Source of the DNA: Isoetes taiwanensis | Lineage: Eukaryota; Streptophyta; Lycopodiopsida; Isoetales; Isoetaceae | Length of the DNA stretch: 64,000 bases | Direction of reading: 5' to 3' | NCBI GenBank assembly: GCA_021234155.1 | Contig: JAJEKV010000050.1 | Coordinates: 10,238,495 to 10,302,494, forward strand | In this document: piece after piece, positions 9,422 through 22,196 of the stretch | Layout of the letters: every line of letters starts with the position of its first letter | Position numbering within the stretch: position 1 is the stretch's first letter | Made by a program: the position numbers and the translations under genes | Notes under the pieces: model-generated | Databases searched by the model: none | The model's input: only the letters and a program-made list of their open reading frames with translations | What the model was told of the DNA's origin: nothing

Positions 9422-10130
9422 AATGCATTTTTCTCATTCTCTTCAACAATAGGGTTCTTATGATCTGACCCAGCTACTGACTCCATGAGGAAACTCCCTC
9501 ATAGAGGTTGGCGGCACTCAACTGAACATATTGCATAAGACCACCTGGCAAACTCATGAATATTTAATGAAATATACGCCAATCCCTATATTAGTGTTGG
9601 ACTTTCGTCAACAACACCGTCAGAAAATAGGGTATATCTCATTAAATATCCTCCTGACCTTCCATAAGAGTACAACACCCACCTTTTGGGACCGCATGAC
9701 CGAAGCCAACAAGCGGCACCGGGGAGAGGGCTATACTGACTCAATGGAAGGTTGACCCTAGCAATCCTCGATATCGCAATGACACCCACCCTCGGCATGG
9801 CACAATTCAATGTGGCACACCAGCGAGGATCAACGCCTCGACCAAAAGATCAACGCCAAAACTCTAAAACCTACTCTCTCTAATCAACTCCCTAATTGCT
9901 ATTGTTGTGCGATAAAAGGGTAGGCAACCAAATTTCTAATTCTTATTTTTTCTTTTGTTTTTGTTTTATTCTTTTTTTCCTTCTCATTATTTTATCATTT
10001 ACGCTTTATGGTTTCTTTTTTTTCTCTGAAAATCAGTCCTCCATAGAACAAGACGCTCACCATCGTCATGCCCCTCGATAGAGGGGGGGCAATGAGGGGG
10101 CCTCACTATGGAGGAACCCTAGACCTACAT
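9422..10130. other. Non-coding stretch with a short foldback
   Basis: The sequence ATTTAATGAAATATACG near 9561-9580 is roughly complementary to GTATATCTCATTAAATAT near 9630-9652, giving a weak inverted repeat of about 18 bp per arm. A pyrimidine-rich tract lies at 9940-10030. No gene is supported. Confidence 0.35.
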
Positions 10131-10620
10131 TAAAAAGAAACAACAACAAAAAGCTGACTAGTTTTGCCTAGAAAACTAAGAAAAAGGTAAAAAAAAAAAA
10201 AAGAACACGGAGTTATGGAGCGGGGCAATGAAAGGTTTACCTTGTTCTGCAGAAAAAAACTAAAACGGCCAAGTTATATATAAAAAATAATTTCGCGTAG
10301 AAAAAATCCACTGCTTTGTTACGAAAAAAGTTTTTCGTAGTTTAAAACTTTGAAACAACTTACGCTTGAACCAAAAAGGTTTTGCGTGTTTAAACCAACA
10401 ATTTAAACTTTATGCGAAAAAAGTTTAAAGTTGAAAATAGAATATTTAAACTTCGAAACACAAGACTTTCTCGTAGTTTAAAATTTAGGTTTAAACTACG
10501 AAAAAAAAAAGTTTAGCGTCCGGAAAGTTAAAAATACGAAAATACATATTTAACCTAAAAATATGTATTTTTGGACTTTATACGTCTGGAAAAATAATTT
10601 CGTACGTACAGAACCTATCC
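10130..10620. repeat. AT-rich block of interspersed short inverted repeats
   Basis: A-rich sequence in which variants of CGTAGTTTAAA, TTTAAACTACGAAA and GTTTAAAC recur in both orientations, so many small hairpins can form. A poly-A run lies at 10189-10203. No coding signal is visible. It may be part of an uncharacterised element or a scaffold-like AT island. Confidence 0.4.
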
Positions 10621-11711
10621 CCGGTCCATATTGACCATCTTTTTTTGAAAAATAGACAATGTGGCGATCAAGGGCCACTTCAACCCCATATAAAAGGGCG
10701 GGGCTCCACTAAGACCTTGAGCGTTTCGTGATGGGCCTAATCATACAGCTCTGCTCTGTGACTATTGCTCTGCATTGCATATAGTGCCTTCCAGCTCGCT
10801 GTCACTCGTAGCCATATGGATGTGTCCCAGTGCATAGTAGAAGGAAACTCCACTCCCAAATATTTATATGTGGGTGCCATTTCCATATTTTGGCCTTGGT
10901 AACTGAAGGCAAGGGTAAGATATTGTTTGGAAAAGAAACCCTTGAAATTTGCCTAGATAGGTTTACATGAACCCAGGCTAGATAGGTAAGAGACAAGTCC
11001 ACAGTGGACATACATGCAAATATAAAATTGTTGTTGTTAAAATATTCCGAAACTCTAAAGTTATTCTTACATTGGATCTATTGGATGGTAAGTTCCGTAA
11101 GGAAATCTTGGATGATAAAGCCATATCTTTGGCTATGCTCAGGTAACCATTCCTTTAAGTTTGAGTTTTTAACAAAGTTTCGTACCATGCTCCGTTTATT
11201 GTGGTTGCGTATTCTTAATCTTTCCTTCCAATAAGCCCTAGCCAAACTTGAAATTTTGGATTTTGTGGAATTCTAAGTTGTACTTTTCCCAAAAAATTTC
11301 CCATGCCTAGCCAAAAACTTTGATTCTTAAGAAATTGTGATGTATTCGTTTTGATCTTGATCCTTTATATCCCTAAAGCTTGTTTTAATGAACATTTGGA
11401 GACAACTATTGTGAGTGCAGCATAATAGTTGGCCTCATAAAGTTTTAGCCTTCAAGAAGTGGACTTGGAAATTTTAGCCTAAAGGGCTGGACTTGATTAT
11501 TTCTGATTCTGGACTCAATCAAGGTTGCAACGAGGGATTTGGTTGTGCTAAATTTGCCTTATAATTCCTCGATCGAGGACGATCAATCCCGAGAAGGGGA
11601 GGAATTGATATGGTGGCACCTGGGGGAGTGGCTATGGGGAGTAAGAGAACGAGAAAGAAAGACATTGTTTATGCCAAACTATGGATTTATTGTCAAATAA
11701 CAATAAAATAT
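10621..11711. other. Non-coding stretch
   Basis: A TATA-like CCATATAAAAGGG lies near 10686, but no gene follows that I can recognise. The segment around 11560-11600 (GATCGAGGACGATCAATCCC) is a short foldback. The rest shows nothing. Confidence 0.35.
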
Positions 11712-12749
11712 ATTCTAGAATGGGACTCGCAAGAAACCAACAAACCGCCCGATAGATAGGCTTCTCATTCATCTCAGCAGATTTTCTACAATGGTGGACA
11801 ATGGGTAGCCGCACACATGCGAACTACCCACGAAAAATAAAGGGAAAATCCAATTATATCATTTGGACCCCAAAACAAATACAATGCTAAAAGATGAGTG
11901 GCTGATGTACTGCCGAAAGCTTATCACGGGATTAAAAACCCGCCCTTCGGGTTTTGAGGAAAAACCCTAGTGATAAGCCTTGGCAAGGGGCTTAGACAAA
12001 CGTAAGGCATAGAATCGCTCCCAAAAACCCCCGCATGGAGAAGTCGAAGCAGATGCCGCAAGCCAACACATGCACGCACATCACCAACACAACAAACGAG
12101 AAAACATACCAGAGAATAGCATCACCCAGCGGGTGGAAAAAAAGCATCACCCAGCGGGTGGAAAAACATGATAAACAGAACTTGTACAAAATATAATAAA
12201 CAAAGAAGGGGGAGGGTGGGTTCAAAGAGAATAAGGTACTAGCGAGAGAAGAGGAAGCGCCCGATGGCGAGGCGTGGATCTTGAAAATGCTTGAAATAGC
12301 GAACTCCCAACCAAAACGGGCATGCGCCCACTGCATGCGTGCATGACATGCATGCTCGTCCCATTCTAGAATGGCGATCCGATGTCTCCGGATCGATGCG
12401 ATTCTAGAATGGGACTCGCAAAAACCAACAAACCTACCACTACGGAGAACTTCCTTACAAACTAGGATCGAGGGGCGAAGGTCACGGGGCCGAGGCCAAA
12501 GGCGAAAGGATAGCAAGAAAGATACGCCAAATTGGCTAAACCAGGCGAAAGAAGCCCTCCCCCGCCTGCGAAAACAATTCAAAGAGAATAAGGTACCTGG
12601 CGAGAAAGAGGAAGCGCCGATGAGGCGTGGATGCAAATGCGCTGAAATAGCGAACTCCCAACCAAAGCGGGCATCGCCGCCATGCGTGCATGACATGCAT
12701 GCTCGTCCCATTCTAGAATGGCGATCCGATGTCTCGGATCGATGCGATT
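11712..12749. repeat. Palindrome-marked repeat family, copy A
   Basis: First of three copies of a dispersed repeat of about 1 kb. The left edge is ATTCTAGAATGGGACTCGCA. The right edge is a stem-loop, CGATCCGA-TGTC-TCGGATCG in its best internal form, followed by GATGCGATT. The perfect 14-bp palindrome CCATTCTAGAATGG occurs before each stem-loop (12360 and 12707 regions). An internal segment of about 195 bp starting TTCAAAGAGAATAAGGTAC is present twice (about 12215-12405 and 12575-12749), separated by a repeat of the left-edge motif. A minus-strand open frame of 239 codons (11992-12711) crosses it and is partly shared with copy B, but its protein is unrecognised. Confidence 0.7.
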
Positions 12750-13260
12750 ATTATAGGACCTTATGAAAGTGGAAATAAAAATAGCCAAGTGCTTTTAGTC
12801 TATTATAAGGGCAACCAACCCTTTCCAAAAGGGGAAGCCAACGAAACTTTTAAAAAAAAGGCATCTTGCATCAAATATACAAGGAGCATCATAGAGGAGA
12901 AGGCGGACAGAGACCAAAGACGACACAAGGCGGACATATTTCGACTGATACAACAGCTTCAAAACAACATTGGCAACCATAACTTTTTTAGATCAACTGC
13001 AACATCCTTCAATCCGGATAAATCTTCTAATTTCGATCTTATATTTTGATAAATCTTAGCATACATTCAGTGCCGTCGATTGATGGCTTGGAGAAGCTTT
13101 CAATTAGTTATGATTCCCCAAATTCTTGCCAAAACTATTCTTAAGCCCAATCTTTCCTTGAATTTGCACTCTCACTAGATTGAGGATTCTCTAGTGGTTA
13201 AATTGTTTTCTATAAACCTTCTTCCAAGATTTAGTTTTTTCTCAGATGTTCTCGTTGCCC
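12750..13260. other. Non-coding stretch before the copia remnant
   Basis: A 106-codon plus-strand open frame crosses 12729-13049 but has no recognisable domain and begins inside repeat copy A. The remainder may include eroded upstream parts of the copia element. I see no clear motif. Confidence 0.3.
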
Positions 13261-13299
13261 TTAAGGGGTGGATTTGCATTTATTTGCTTTGTTTCAAGT

Positions 13300-13526
13300 G
13301 ATGATTATTGTTGCAGAAAAAGCTTGGAGTTACAGGTTCATATCAGAACACTTAAAGAATGATGGAAATTTGTATAGGTTTCAAATAGGGGATGAATTTT
13401 GCATAATTGCACTATACGTGGACGACTGCATCATGGCCTCAAACAGTGTAAGTTGCTTGAAAAAGTGTAGAAATATTTTAATGTCAAGATTCCAAATGTC
13501 TAACATAACAGAACTCAAGCAGAATT
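13300..13526 (+). pseudogene. Copia reverse transcriptase fragment
   Basis: The frame contains LYRFQIGDEFCIIALYVDDC. The catalytic YVDD lies at 13415-13426, preceded by the conserved LYVDD context of Ty1/copia enzymes. The following residues, CLKKCRNILMSRFQMSNITELK, match the region just after the active site. The upstream fingers and palm are missing or degraded. Confidence 0.8.
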
Positions 13527-13529
13527 GAT

Positions 13530-14950
13530 AAGGGATAGGCACAAAAAGATTCTCAAACTGAAGCAATCCAAGCACAATGCACGGACTCAGTTGTGTTCTC
13601 TGGGACGGTATTGAACTGTCCTATACAATTGTACAACGTGCCAACACACTTATTACTGCTAGGTTTTTCCCTCAAAAACCCTTGGTGGGGGTTTTAATCG
13701 GCAATTAATACACTTGCTGCTCTCTTTTTGTTTGGGTCCCATAGGCCAATCAGTCTCCGTGGACGATAAAAAATCTATTCTATTCTATTCTATTATAAAC
13801 ATGCTTAAGAGGTTCTCTATGGGGACGACCAATCTAGTCAAGATACCAGGTGTCCAAGAAAAGATGCTTCTTGGCGCATTTCTTGGCGTCCGAAACTAGG
13901 GCGGCGGCAGAGAGAGAAGGCTGCCCTTCTCCCTCTCCATTATGGCACTGCTCCAATCTTCTTGAAGATCAGAGGCCCAATTGCTGCTAGAGGGGTTTTG
14001 CACAGCTTTCTCATTTGATTTCATTCCTTCAAAGGTGGTTCGGTATCTTCAATCAGAATTACTTCAAGGCAGTCATTTCATTTCATGCTAGTTTGCACTA
14101 ACTTTCGGTTCTTTCTGTCAAGTAAGTTTTCTTGTTTGAGCAAGAAGCACCGCAAGGGCCTAATTCAGATTTTAAGTAGAAATGCGAGGAGAGCAATTTA
14201 GTTGTATGTTTTCTTGGTTGCCTCATCAAATAACGAATCCTCTGAGTTGTTGGCTTTTCCCCCTTCCTCTTGCTCTTTCTTTCTAGCAGAAAGGTCTGGA
14301 GTAGAATTTTTGAAAAAGAATAGAGTGCCTTGATCTAAAATTATAGGTTCATTGCTTGTACATGGGACTGCAAGAGATGCCGAGCTAGGGAATCTATGAG
14401 CATGATGATGCTTACATATCTTGAGCCAGACTTTAGAGAAGAGAAGTCTGGTGGCTGGACTTTGTCTAGCCAATTACAGGCTAACTGTTTCATATCCTGA
14501 CAATGCAGCATTTCTTATGGTATTATACCGCAGTGCCAGTTTTAAAGGTTGATGAAACTGCAGGTTTGTTTCAAGTTTTGGAAGCATATGCAGTTTCTTT
14601 GAGCAGCTTGGCAGGCTGCTCATCTTACTCTTTATTTCTTTCTCTATTCTTCTTCACACTTGCAAGAGGTTTTTTATGGTGCTATCAAGACTTATTTGCA
14701 GCTTAAGGAAAGTTTGTACTTGGCTCATGTAGTACTCTATTTAGTTGGGAAGATTGGTTTTGATCATATAGTACTAGTTGGAGAGAAGAGGTTGAGAAAT
14801 GCATATTAGTATTGAAGCTGTGGATATGAAATTTGATCCATATGGGATCCATGTGCTTAATCTCTATCTGGTCCATGAGGGGCCATATTCTTCCTATATG
14901 TTAATACAAAAATCTCTTTCCTTCCAAAAAAAAAAAAAAAAAAAAAAAAA
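13530..14950 (+). mobile_element. Poly-A-tailed insertion in the copia element
   Basis: This block separates the two halves of the copia pol gene and ends in a poly-A run (14926-14950) preceded by TTAATACAAAAATCTC, the kind of 3' end seen in plant L1 LINEs and their products. The interior holds a SINE-like segment (13640-13802), a GC-richer stretch (13895-13960) and no recognisable ORF. Flanking duplication is weak (only GAATTG is shared at both sides). It may be a 5'-truncated LINE, a retrocopied transcript, or two nested insertions. Confidence 0.5.
13640..13802 (+). mobile_element. SINE-like element with (TATTC)n tail
   Basis: The sequence contains GGTTTTTCCCTCAAAAACCC, then GTTTTAATC, then TTTGGGTCCCATAGGCCAAT, and ends in about three TATTC units. 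The same order of motifs with the same tail occurs in reverse orientation at 61494-61640. Two independent copies sharing a simple-repeat tail suggest a short retroposon. No A and B boxes are obvious in the part seen. Confidence 0.5.
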
Positions 14951-15033
14951 GAAAACGAATTGTCCTTGATCAAGATACCAGTTGGCCTTGGACACAGGAC
15001 CATGACTGAGGAGTAATACTAGAAATGGAAAAT

Positions 15034-15660
15034 ACCCCATATCGGTTCTTGGTCGGATGTCTATTGTACCTTGCAAACAATACATGCCTAGACAAAGCAC
15101 ACATAGTCAATATCTTGAGCAGGAGAAACCATAACCCAAGCAGAGAACACTGGATAGCAGCCAAAAAGGTCATAAGGTATTTGAAGGGGACTCAAGAACA
15201 TGGAATCACATTAATAATGAAGGGCTTGCATACCGTGATGCAGATTGGGGAGGGGAATTGAGTTCATGACTGTCCACCTCCTGCCATGCAATTTTCTTAG
15301 GAGGAGGACCAGTTACTTGGAGAAGCAAAAAACAAATTGCTATTGCCATATTTTCAGCTGAGACTGAGTATACAACATCATCTTTTGTTGCAAAAGAGGT
15401 TGTTTGGTTGAGGAAACTCTTAAGCGAGTTATTTTATGTGTAATATGATCTAGTTAGAATCCTTATAGATAGTCAAAGTTGCATAACCATAGTTAAAAAT
15501 TATGTGGATGATGAGAGGACTAGGCACATCGAGCTAGACATATACTTCATAATGGATTTAGCAAACAAATGTCACATTCAGATGGAATACATCCATACAG
15601 GTGAATAGATTGTAGATGTGTTCACAAAAGCATTAGCTGAAAATAAATGTGTGCAAAGGT
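15034..15660 (+). pseudogene. Copia RNase H remnant
   Basis: Begins with PYRFLVGCLLYLANNT, the copia-type connection to RNase H, and continues through HWIAAKKVIRYLKGTQEHG. Further on, in shifted frames, come the DADWGGE, AETEYTTSSFVAKE and DVFTKAL motifs. The acidic residues of the RNase H core are therefore partly retained. Stops at several points (for example near 15264 and 15440) make it non-functional. Confidence 0.75.
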
Positions 15661-15694
15661 CTGAATGTAACATGAATATGTGATGGAGGAGGAA

Positions 15695-18440
15695 TGTCAA
15701 ATATTAATGGTTAATCATCACATATATATTGGAGTATCACTGAGACAATCAAGCACAGACAATCACCATGGCAAGAAAAACAGAAGAAATTAACCTACAT
15801 AAAAGTTGATGATAGGCACTATTGTTGAAGGTGTATTTAAAACATAGGCCACGGTGATTTTTAGAAGGGATATACGAGCCATATAAGTCAGGTTTATGTT
15901 TTAGGAGGTTAAGGCTCATTCCTTTGAGCCAAAACCTTTATAAAGTTGACAGAGATGCTTGCACCGATTGTCAATTCCAAGTTGGCCGATGTGCATCAAA
16001 ATAAATTAAACAAGAATAACAGCAATGATATCAATCTGAATGGGAACATATTGATCTGTATGCATAGCCTAATGTTCGCTTAGGACTTGGCTTTTTGAAG
16101 CAAATTCAGTTCATGATTTTGATCAAAGTATCTACAGTAATTTGGTCATAGCCATTGCTTCAGTGACTTGTAACTATGAGTGCAATGGTTGCTTGTCTTT
16201 TAAATGTTGTACCAATGCTAAGTTATTGATGTTCATTAACATTGCAATTTTGAATGACAAACTGATTGAAGCTCATTAAGGAAATCAACACGAATTGTCT
16301 TTAGGAGTATGCTTGCACACCTGAATTTGCTTTAAAAGGAAGAAGAAAAATATTTATAACATTCCTATAAGTTCTACCCCATTCCAAAACATTCCAACTA
16401 TATCCTTTAACAAACTGGAATACCTCCTATCCAAGTTTTAGAGTATTCAAAAAGATATAGATAAGACATTAACTAATATAAAAGCCCAACCTATCGAGTC
16501 ACATATTCCATAGGTTTAGTTATATAACATCAAGATATTAGTACAACGGCCATGCAGAGATGTCATGTTTTTTGACTAAGGATTGTCCCCAACCTATCAA
16601 GCCATATATTCTACAAAAGAAATTTATCGCTGGCCAAAGCCGCCCTTGAACATTTCTCTTACTGATTAACTTACACAGGTGGATTTGTGTGACATCCAGC
16701 TTGGTGTGAGTTCAAAACTAGAATGCTACACCAACTTAAACGCTAGGCAGCTCACACACAGGGACTCAATGTTAATTGATTACTTTTACAAAAGTCTAAA
16801 AAATGTTGGGCAATTTGATCTTTTACAATTTGTTTGAAAATGTTATTTGTTGGATTGTCTATTTTGCAACGGTCCAAAAGATGTTATTAAACATGCAAAG
16901 CAAAAATCAACATTTCTACAATAATTAATATGCCTAGAATCATTGAAGGCGATATTATACATATAATGTTTGCATGCAAAAGATACTGGTACTTTCACAT
17001 ACATCAAAATACACATGAATATTATGTTCTGCATGATTTTAACCTGTTGGTATGAGCAATGGGTCTAATAAGACCACTTTTAAACATGATCCAAAGAAGG
17101 GCACCAAAGTCGTAATGGCAAGTAATGGAGAACTTTACTTAGTAAAGGAATGCTCAGTTACATGCTAATGTAAAAATTATGGACTATAATTTGGGTTTTT
17201 TAGCACATGCACGTTGTGGGAGGCACTTGTGCCATCACTAGCCAATATTCATATTCCAACATTCTGTTATAACACAAGTAGAAAGGTTAGTTCTTGCTAA
17301 GATGCCCAACAATTCTTGCACCATCGGTGCTTCCTTTTAGTATTACAAAATACAATTTAAAGTTTCCAACACATGTTATATGAAGTGAAATGAAGGAAAT
17401 GGGGCATCCCATCCCTTTGTACCTCCCTCCCGATGATAAAGTCAATCATTGCTTCAACATCTTCTTGCTCTCTATTCGATTTCTTGCAATCTATTTGATC
17501 CTTAGGAGCCAATTTACCTTTTCTTGCATGATATGGAGACCTTAGCAAAAGAAAAGATAAATCACAAGGCCTCTCTAAAACATGGACAATAAGGCACAAC
17601 AATTAGACCTTCGTACTAATGCTAACTTGGTCACATAATCGAAAATAGTTATCAGCCATAGAAATGTTGACCTTCACGGAATGGTTAGAGGTAACAAAGC
17701 TATGCAAACAATGGATGATTGACATGTAGCCAAGTTTGAGATGAAGCTGCTCATCTGAAATCTGAATTGAACATGCCCTCTCCCATAAATGCAGTTAAGG
17801 AATAATACTTGCCACATGATTTCTATATAAAAGACTGATAGAAATGAAGTCAAACATATACACCCTTTATAAACAGTAGTTTCAAAAACAGATGTATCTA
17901 AGCAACGTTTTCAAAACTTTCGCAGGCTATAGCTCAGATAGTCCATCCATGGATGGAACGTATCTCCCATGTTGGTGCATTATGTTATAACAGGTTGAAT
18001 ATCAGTGGGACATGGTAGAGATAGAGAAATGTTAGACCATATAAACTCTGTTATCGAGCAAAGAATTGGAGCTGGATTAAATGAGCTAGATGATTATCTA
18101 CATACATATAAATTTATGTGGAGACCATTCTAGCACTTGCAAGGCATTTTATGAAGGATTAGGGCCGAAGATGACTCGATATTGATGTGCAAGAGATGGC
18201 GAAAAAAATTTACACTCACACTTCGGGTTATTTCGGAGAGAACCAAGAAATAAGATTATGGTGAATCCCTATGTTTATATATGTCTAGATAAGAACATGT
18301 AGAAGTATGAAGCAATAAGTATGAGACTCTAGTTACTTGCCTTCTAGACATAACATATGAATCCATAAACAGGAGCAGCAAGCCTTATTAAAAAAATTTC
18401 AATCCTCATCAAGTTCCCATTAAAATTAATCAAGTTACTT
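15695..18440. other. Possible copia 3' LTR start and non-coding sequence
   Basis: TGTCAAATATTAATGG follows the polypurine tract and may open a 3' LTR whose end I cannot place. Beyond it lie about 2.5 kb of AT-rich sequence without coding signal or recognisable RNA gene. Confidence 0.35.
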
Positions 18441-18461
18441 CTTGTGAAGTCTGCTAAACCA

Positions 18462-18595
18462 AGGTAGCAGAATATTGCGCAAGCATCTGTGCATGTAAAC
18501 ATCTCAGCCCATTTATTTCATTCAAGGTAGCAGAACAGTGTGCAAGCATATGTGCACGCAAATATCTCAGCCCATTTATTTCACTAAGCAATTAC
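18462..18595. repeat. Tandem duplication of about 68 bp
   Basis: The phrase GGTAGCAGAA, then CATCTGTGCA or CATATGTGCA, then ATCTCAGCCCATTTATTTCA occurs twice in a row with a few substitutions. Confidence 0.75.
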
Positions 18596-19344
18596 ATAAA
18601 AAATGATGAAGATCTGCATTTATTATTTCCATGCAAAACCCATTACCTCAGCCAATACAATTGTTTTCCATATTGAAAATACACCATTCTTCTAACCTGA
18701 GATTAGCAGTTCCACAACTCTGTTTTTCGCTTTTGATCTTGACCTTTGCACTTCTTGTATGGGCATCCAAAATATCATTCAACATAAACACGGCTTGTAG
18801 CTCAACGAATGCTTCAACCAGCAGATGTTTCAACACCAAGCCACAACGTTGATGCCTGTTATGGCCACCTCAAGATGTCCGGCATTAGAACCGGATCCAA
18901 AATATCTCTACACTTCTAAAAAAGGCGGCCCGCCAGGGCATCTACTATTCTCATTGTAATTTCCCAACATATATCTTAAGAAAGCATTATGTAGACCACA
19001 GCTTAATCTTGCGAGAATGGAATTATAGAACCCTAGGGCATCTTTTGGTGTGTGCGTGTTTGGGGTGTTGTTAATGGAATAACCATAGCTTTGAGCCTAA
19101 AGAAAATAATCCTATTAAATGTTTGATTGCTCTTTGCCCATAACCACTTTTAAATAAACCTATTCTATTGCGGGATATGGAGCTGGAACCAAAATCCATA
19201 GCCACGGCTTCCAGCTTACTGAGAAATCGTGACAATGGAGTTGAGACAAAGTTGCCGCCATCCTTTTTCTCTTTTGTTCTTTTTTCTTCTGCGCTCACAG
19301 GAAACCAAAGCGTCATATCAGAACTAGGGCACGGAAAGGATCAC
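18596..19344. other. Non-coding stretch
   Basis: No coding or RNA signal was recognised between the tandem duplication and the LINE. Confidence 0.4.
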
Positions 19345-19429
19345 AAGAATGAGATCTGAGATAGCCACGTGATAGCTTGGGCTAGTAGGCAGTGATTAAA
19401 TGGAAGGAGGCGGTCCCGGTGGGGCTTAG

Positions 19430-19790
19430 TAAATGTGTATGCACCAATTGGGGCCACTCGGAGAGGTTGTTTATGGGGACAAGCTGCGAAATAAGCTCCG
19501 TCCTTTGGTATGGGTTCTACATGGTTTGTCCTGGGTGACTTTAACATGGTGGAGCTCCCAGGAGGACATGCATGGTATTGGTTCAGATATTGTACATGGT
19601 TTTGAGCGTGACCAATGGCTTAGGCTTGTCTTGGGGGTGGAGTTTGTGAGCTTCCGGGGATGAATTTTACTTGGTGCAATAATTGCATTTGGGGCATGGT
19701 AGGGCATATTCTAGGCTTTGGATAGAGTTTATGGCACTCCGGCAGTCTTGCATTATGCTCCAGCCTTCACTAGGTGAATGTTAAGCCACC
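19430..19790 (+). pseudogene. LINE endonuclease remnant
   Basis: Several frames together give the apurinic endonuclease landmarks: VYAPIG near the start, WVL followed by DFNMVE, then a degraded FTWCNN segment and an H-containing tail where the catalytic SDH motif would be. The domain nicks target DNA. Multiple frame changes make it inactive. Confidence 0.55.
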
Positions 19791-20589
19791 TCATCTCGAT
19801 CACACTCCCGGATCATTCAAATGGCTTCATGACCATCCCCCTGCGGCCTCTCAAGGCGGTTTTTAAAAGCTTAACACAAGCTTTCTTGATCGAGTTCATA
19901 ACGGTACAGAAGCTCATTTGTATGAGATATTGATCGGGAACAGTTGGAATGAGTGCAATGGATTTACAACATTGGCTAGGGTAAAATAGTTTCTGAAAAG
20001 AATGGGGCAGCAAAGGCTTTGGCTCGGCGTCACGGGTTGGATGCCTTATATGCGAATGGAGTCTCTTAGAGGGCGGGTCTCACGATGAAACTGCGTGAGC
20101 AGACGGTGCCGTCGGTCGAGGTTGAGGAGGAGGCCAAGGTGTAGCCATGAGCCGGTCAAAAGCGGGTTTGGCGTGGCTGAAAGCGATCGACACTTGCTCT
20201 AAAGTCTTTTTCGAGCAGCCCGCTTGGGAAGAAGTATCACGCAACCATGGCTGACTTAGTTACACACCGGGGAGTGTTGTTGCGGCAATCAAATGCTATC
20301 AAGGCCTTTGTAGCAACACAATATGAATCATTTTCAAGGAGGCCCGCTTCCCTCCGCGAGTGTTTTTGGGGCTGGTCTTTGGTCAAGGTATAGCCAAGAA
20401 TCTCGATCCTTCAAAGGCCAGCTTAGAGGAGCGTTGGCGGGGCGGGGAGTTGGGAGCGCATGCACTTTGTTGGCTCGAGAATAGTGGAGTTTTTCAGCGA
20501 TCTTGGGAGTGGGTGGGGGACTTCGGTGGTGTGCAGTGTATGTGGATCTTTTGGGGAATAACTCGATGCATCCTCTCTTGAATCAAGTT

Positions 20590-21420
20590 GTATTTCACTT
20601 ATACCCAAGTGTAAGCATCCTAAAACCATCAATGGCTGGAGGCCTATTACTCTATTGTTTGTGGTCTATAAAATCATTGCTAAGGCTTTGGTGAGAGGCT
20701 TAAGCGATGCCGTTCCACGCCATTAGCGCGAGAGCGATGCAGTTTTATATCTCCGTGGAATATTCTTCATAATGTGGCTCTTTGGCGATTCTTGGCGGAT
20801 ATGATGCGGAGCCTTTGGAGTGCGGGCCTAGTTTCAGGGAAGCAGATTATGAAAAGGCTGCGTGTCTGCAGGCGGCGGTGTTGTATCAAGGTGAGACTTC
20901 TTCAATCTTCTTTGTGGGCGAGGCATTAGGCGGGGATGTCCGTTGGCCCCTTTACATTCACTATAGTGGTAGAAGCTCTCTCGCTGACTTTTTCTGGTGG
21001 CAATTCTTGACAATGTGGTGCAAGGTCTCGCATGGATGTAGGTGTATAACATGTTTGCGATCAATTTCGCGGATGATACATTTCTCTTTCTTCATGCGGA
21101 TGAGTCAATCTCCAGGCAGACCAAGAATATTTTGGATGCCTTTTCTTTAACCGGGATGCTTGCCTTGGCGGTGAAGTGCTTTCGACCATGTAGGTCTTGG
21201 AGGAACCTCCTCTGGCGTGGTTGAGTCGGTTTCCACGGGCTCTAAAACCGCCACACCACGGTATAAAACTGTTAGGCATACCATTTGGCTTGGACATTAA
21301 TGCTATGTCAATTTGGGAGCGTTCTGAGAATCTTAAGCGACATTTGAACTGGTGGAGGGAAGTAAACTCACCATGGCTGGTAGGATTTTGGTAGCCAAGT
21401 CGGTGCTCTATAGCACTCAT
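20590..21420 (+). pseudogene. LINE reverse transcriptase remnant
   Basis: At 20630-20790 the sequence reads NGWRPITLLFVVYKIIAKAL, the conserved N-terminal RT block. At about 21060-21085 it reads FADDTFLFLHADES, the catalytic block with FADD. At 21270-21310 it reads LLGIPFGLDIN, the following conserved segment. These appear in three frames, so the enzyme cannot be made. Confidence 0.75.
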
Positions 21421-22196
21421 GTTTCTTGACCTCACGCATACTACACCGAGAAAGTGTGGTTAAGGAGTTGGATGACACCATTGCAATTTTCTTTGGGGAG
21501 GGAATGAGGAGGGCTACGCATTGAAGGTCGATGGTGGAAGTGTGTGCGTGCTGGCGGGCGGGGGCTTGGGTATGCTTGATGTGTGTCGTTGCACACGAAG
21601 GTTCTAGTGTCGAAATTCATCACAAAGCGTTATTGCAGGAGCAACAATCCCGAGGTTTGGCTCTGTTGCGCGGTCGTTTTCGTCACTCTATTGTGTTTAG
21701 GAAGCCAACAATTCCGCTTAGTTGCTTGTGGGCTCTGTTTTGAGGATTTCGCGGCCATTCCCTCATGCTTAAGCCTTTTCTTAAGGGTCTCTGAAGGCAC
21801 GGAAGGTGGTCAAGGTTCTCTTTTCATTGGACCCTAGCGGGGTGTATGGTAGCCTCATCGCCCGTTCTCTAGGTACCCTTGGACTCTGCATCTCTCTTGG
21901 CCTCTTCCCTACACCCGGTACTTTCAGGCATTTGAATTCTTTGCCGGGGTAACATCCATCCGTGGATTGGTATTGGGAGGGTCATCTGGCGCCGTGGGAG
22001 TTTTTAGGGAAAGATTTGGCCTTGGCGGTGGGACATATGGACTTGGGCGAGGGAATTGCCAATGCTATTCCATTGCGGTTGTCTTTTTCAAGTCAATGGC
22101 GTTTGGAAGTCGCATAGTGGACTTGATGCATCTCGGTTTGTTGCATCGGGTTTATGGGCTCCTAAGCGCTTCAGGACCGTTACGCCTTCCGGATAA

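Larger units (their letters stand above)
13268..15694 (+). mobile_element. Ty1/copia retrotransposon remnant with an insertion
   Basis: The 3' part of a copia-type pol gene in two pieces: the end of RT (to about 13526) and RNase H (15034-15660). A 1.4 kb insertion with a poly-A tail lies between them. After RNase H comes a polypurine tract (GGAGGAGGAA, 15685-15694) and then TGTCAAATATTAATGG, a plausible 3' LTR start. Copia order places integrase before RT, so that part is missing upstream. Stops and frame changes in both pieces show it is dead. Confidence 0.8.

Noticed and set aside
10680-10700. Promoter with TATA box at CCATATAAAAGGG
   Set aside because: No gene, leader or transcript-like sequence follows within a reasonable distance.
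13524-14958. GAATTG as a proven target-site duplication of the insertion in the copia element
   Set aside because: Six bases in AT-rich sequence are not convincing and do not abut the poly-A tail exactly.
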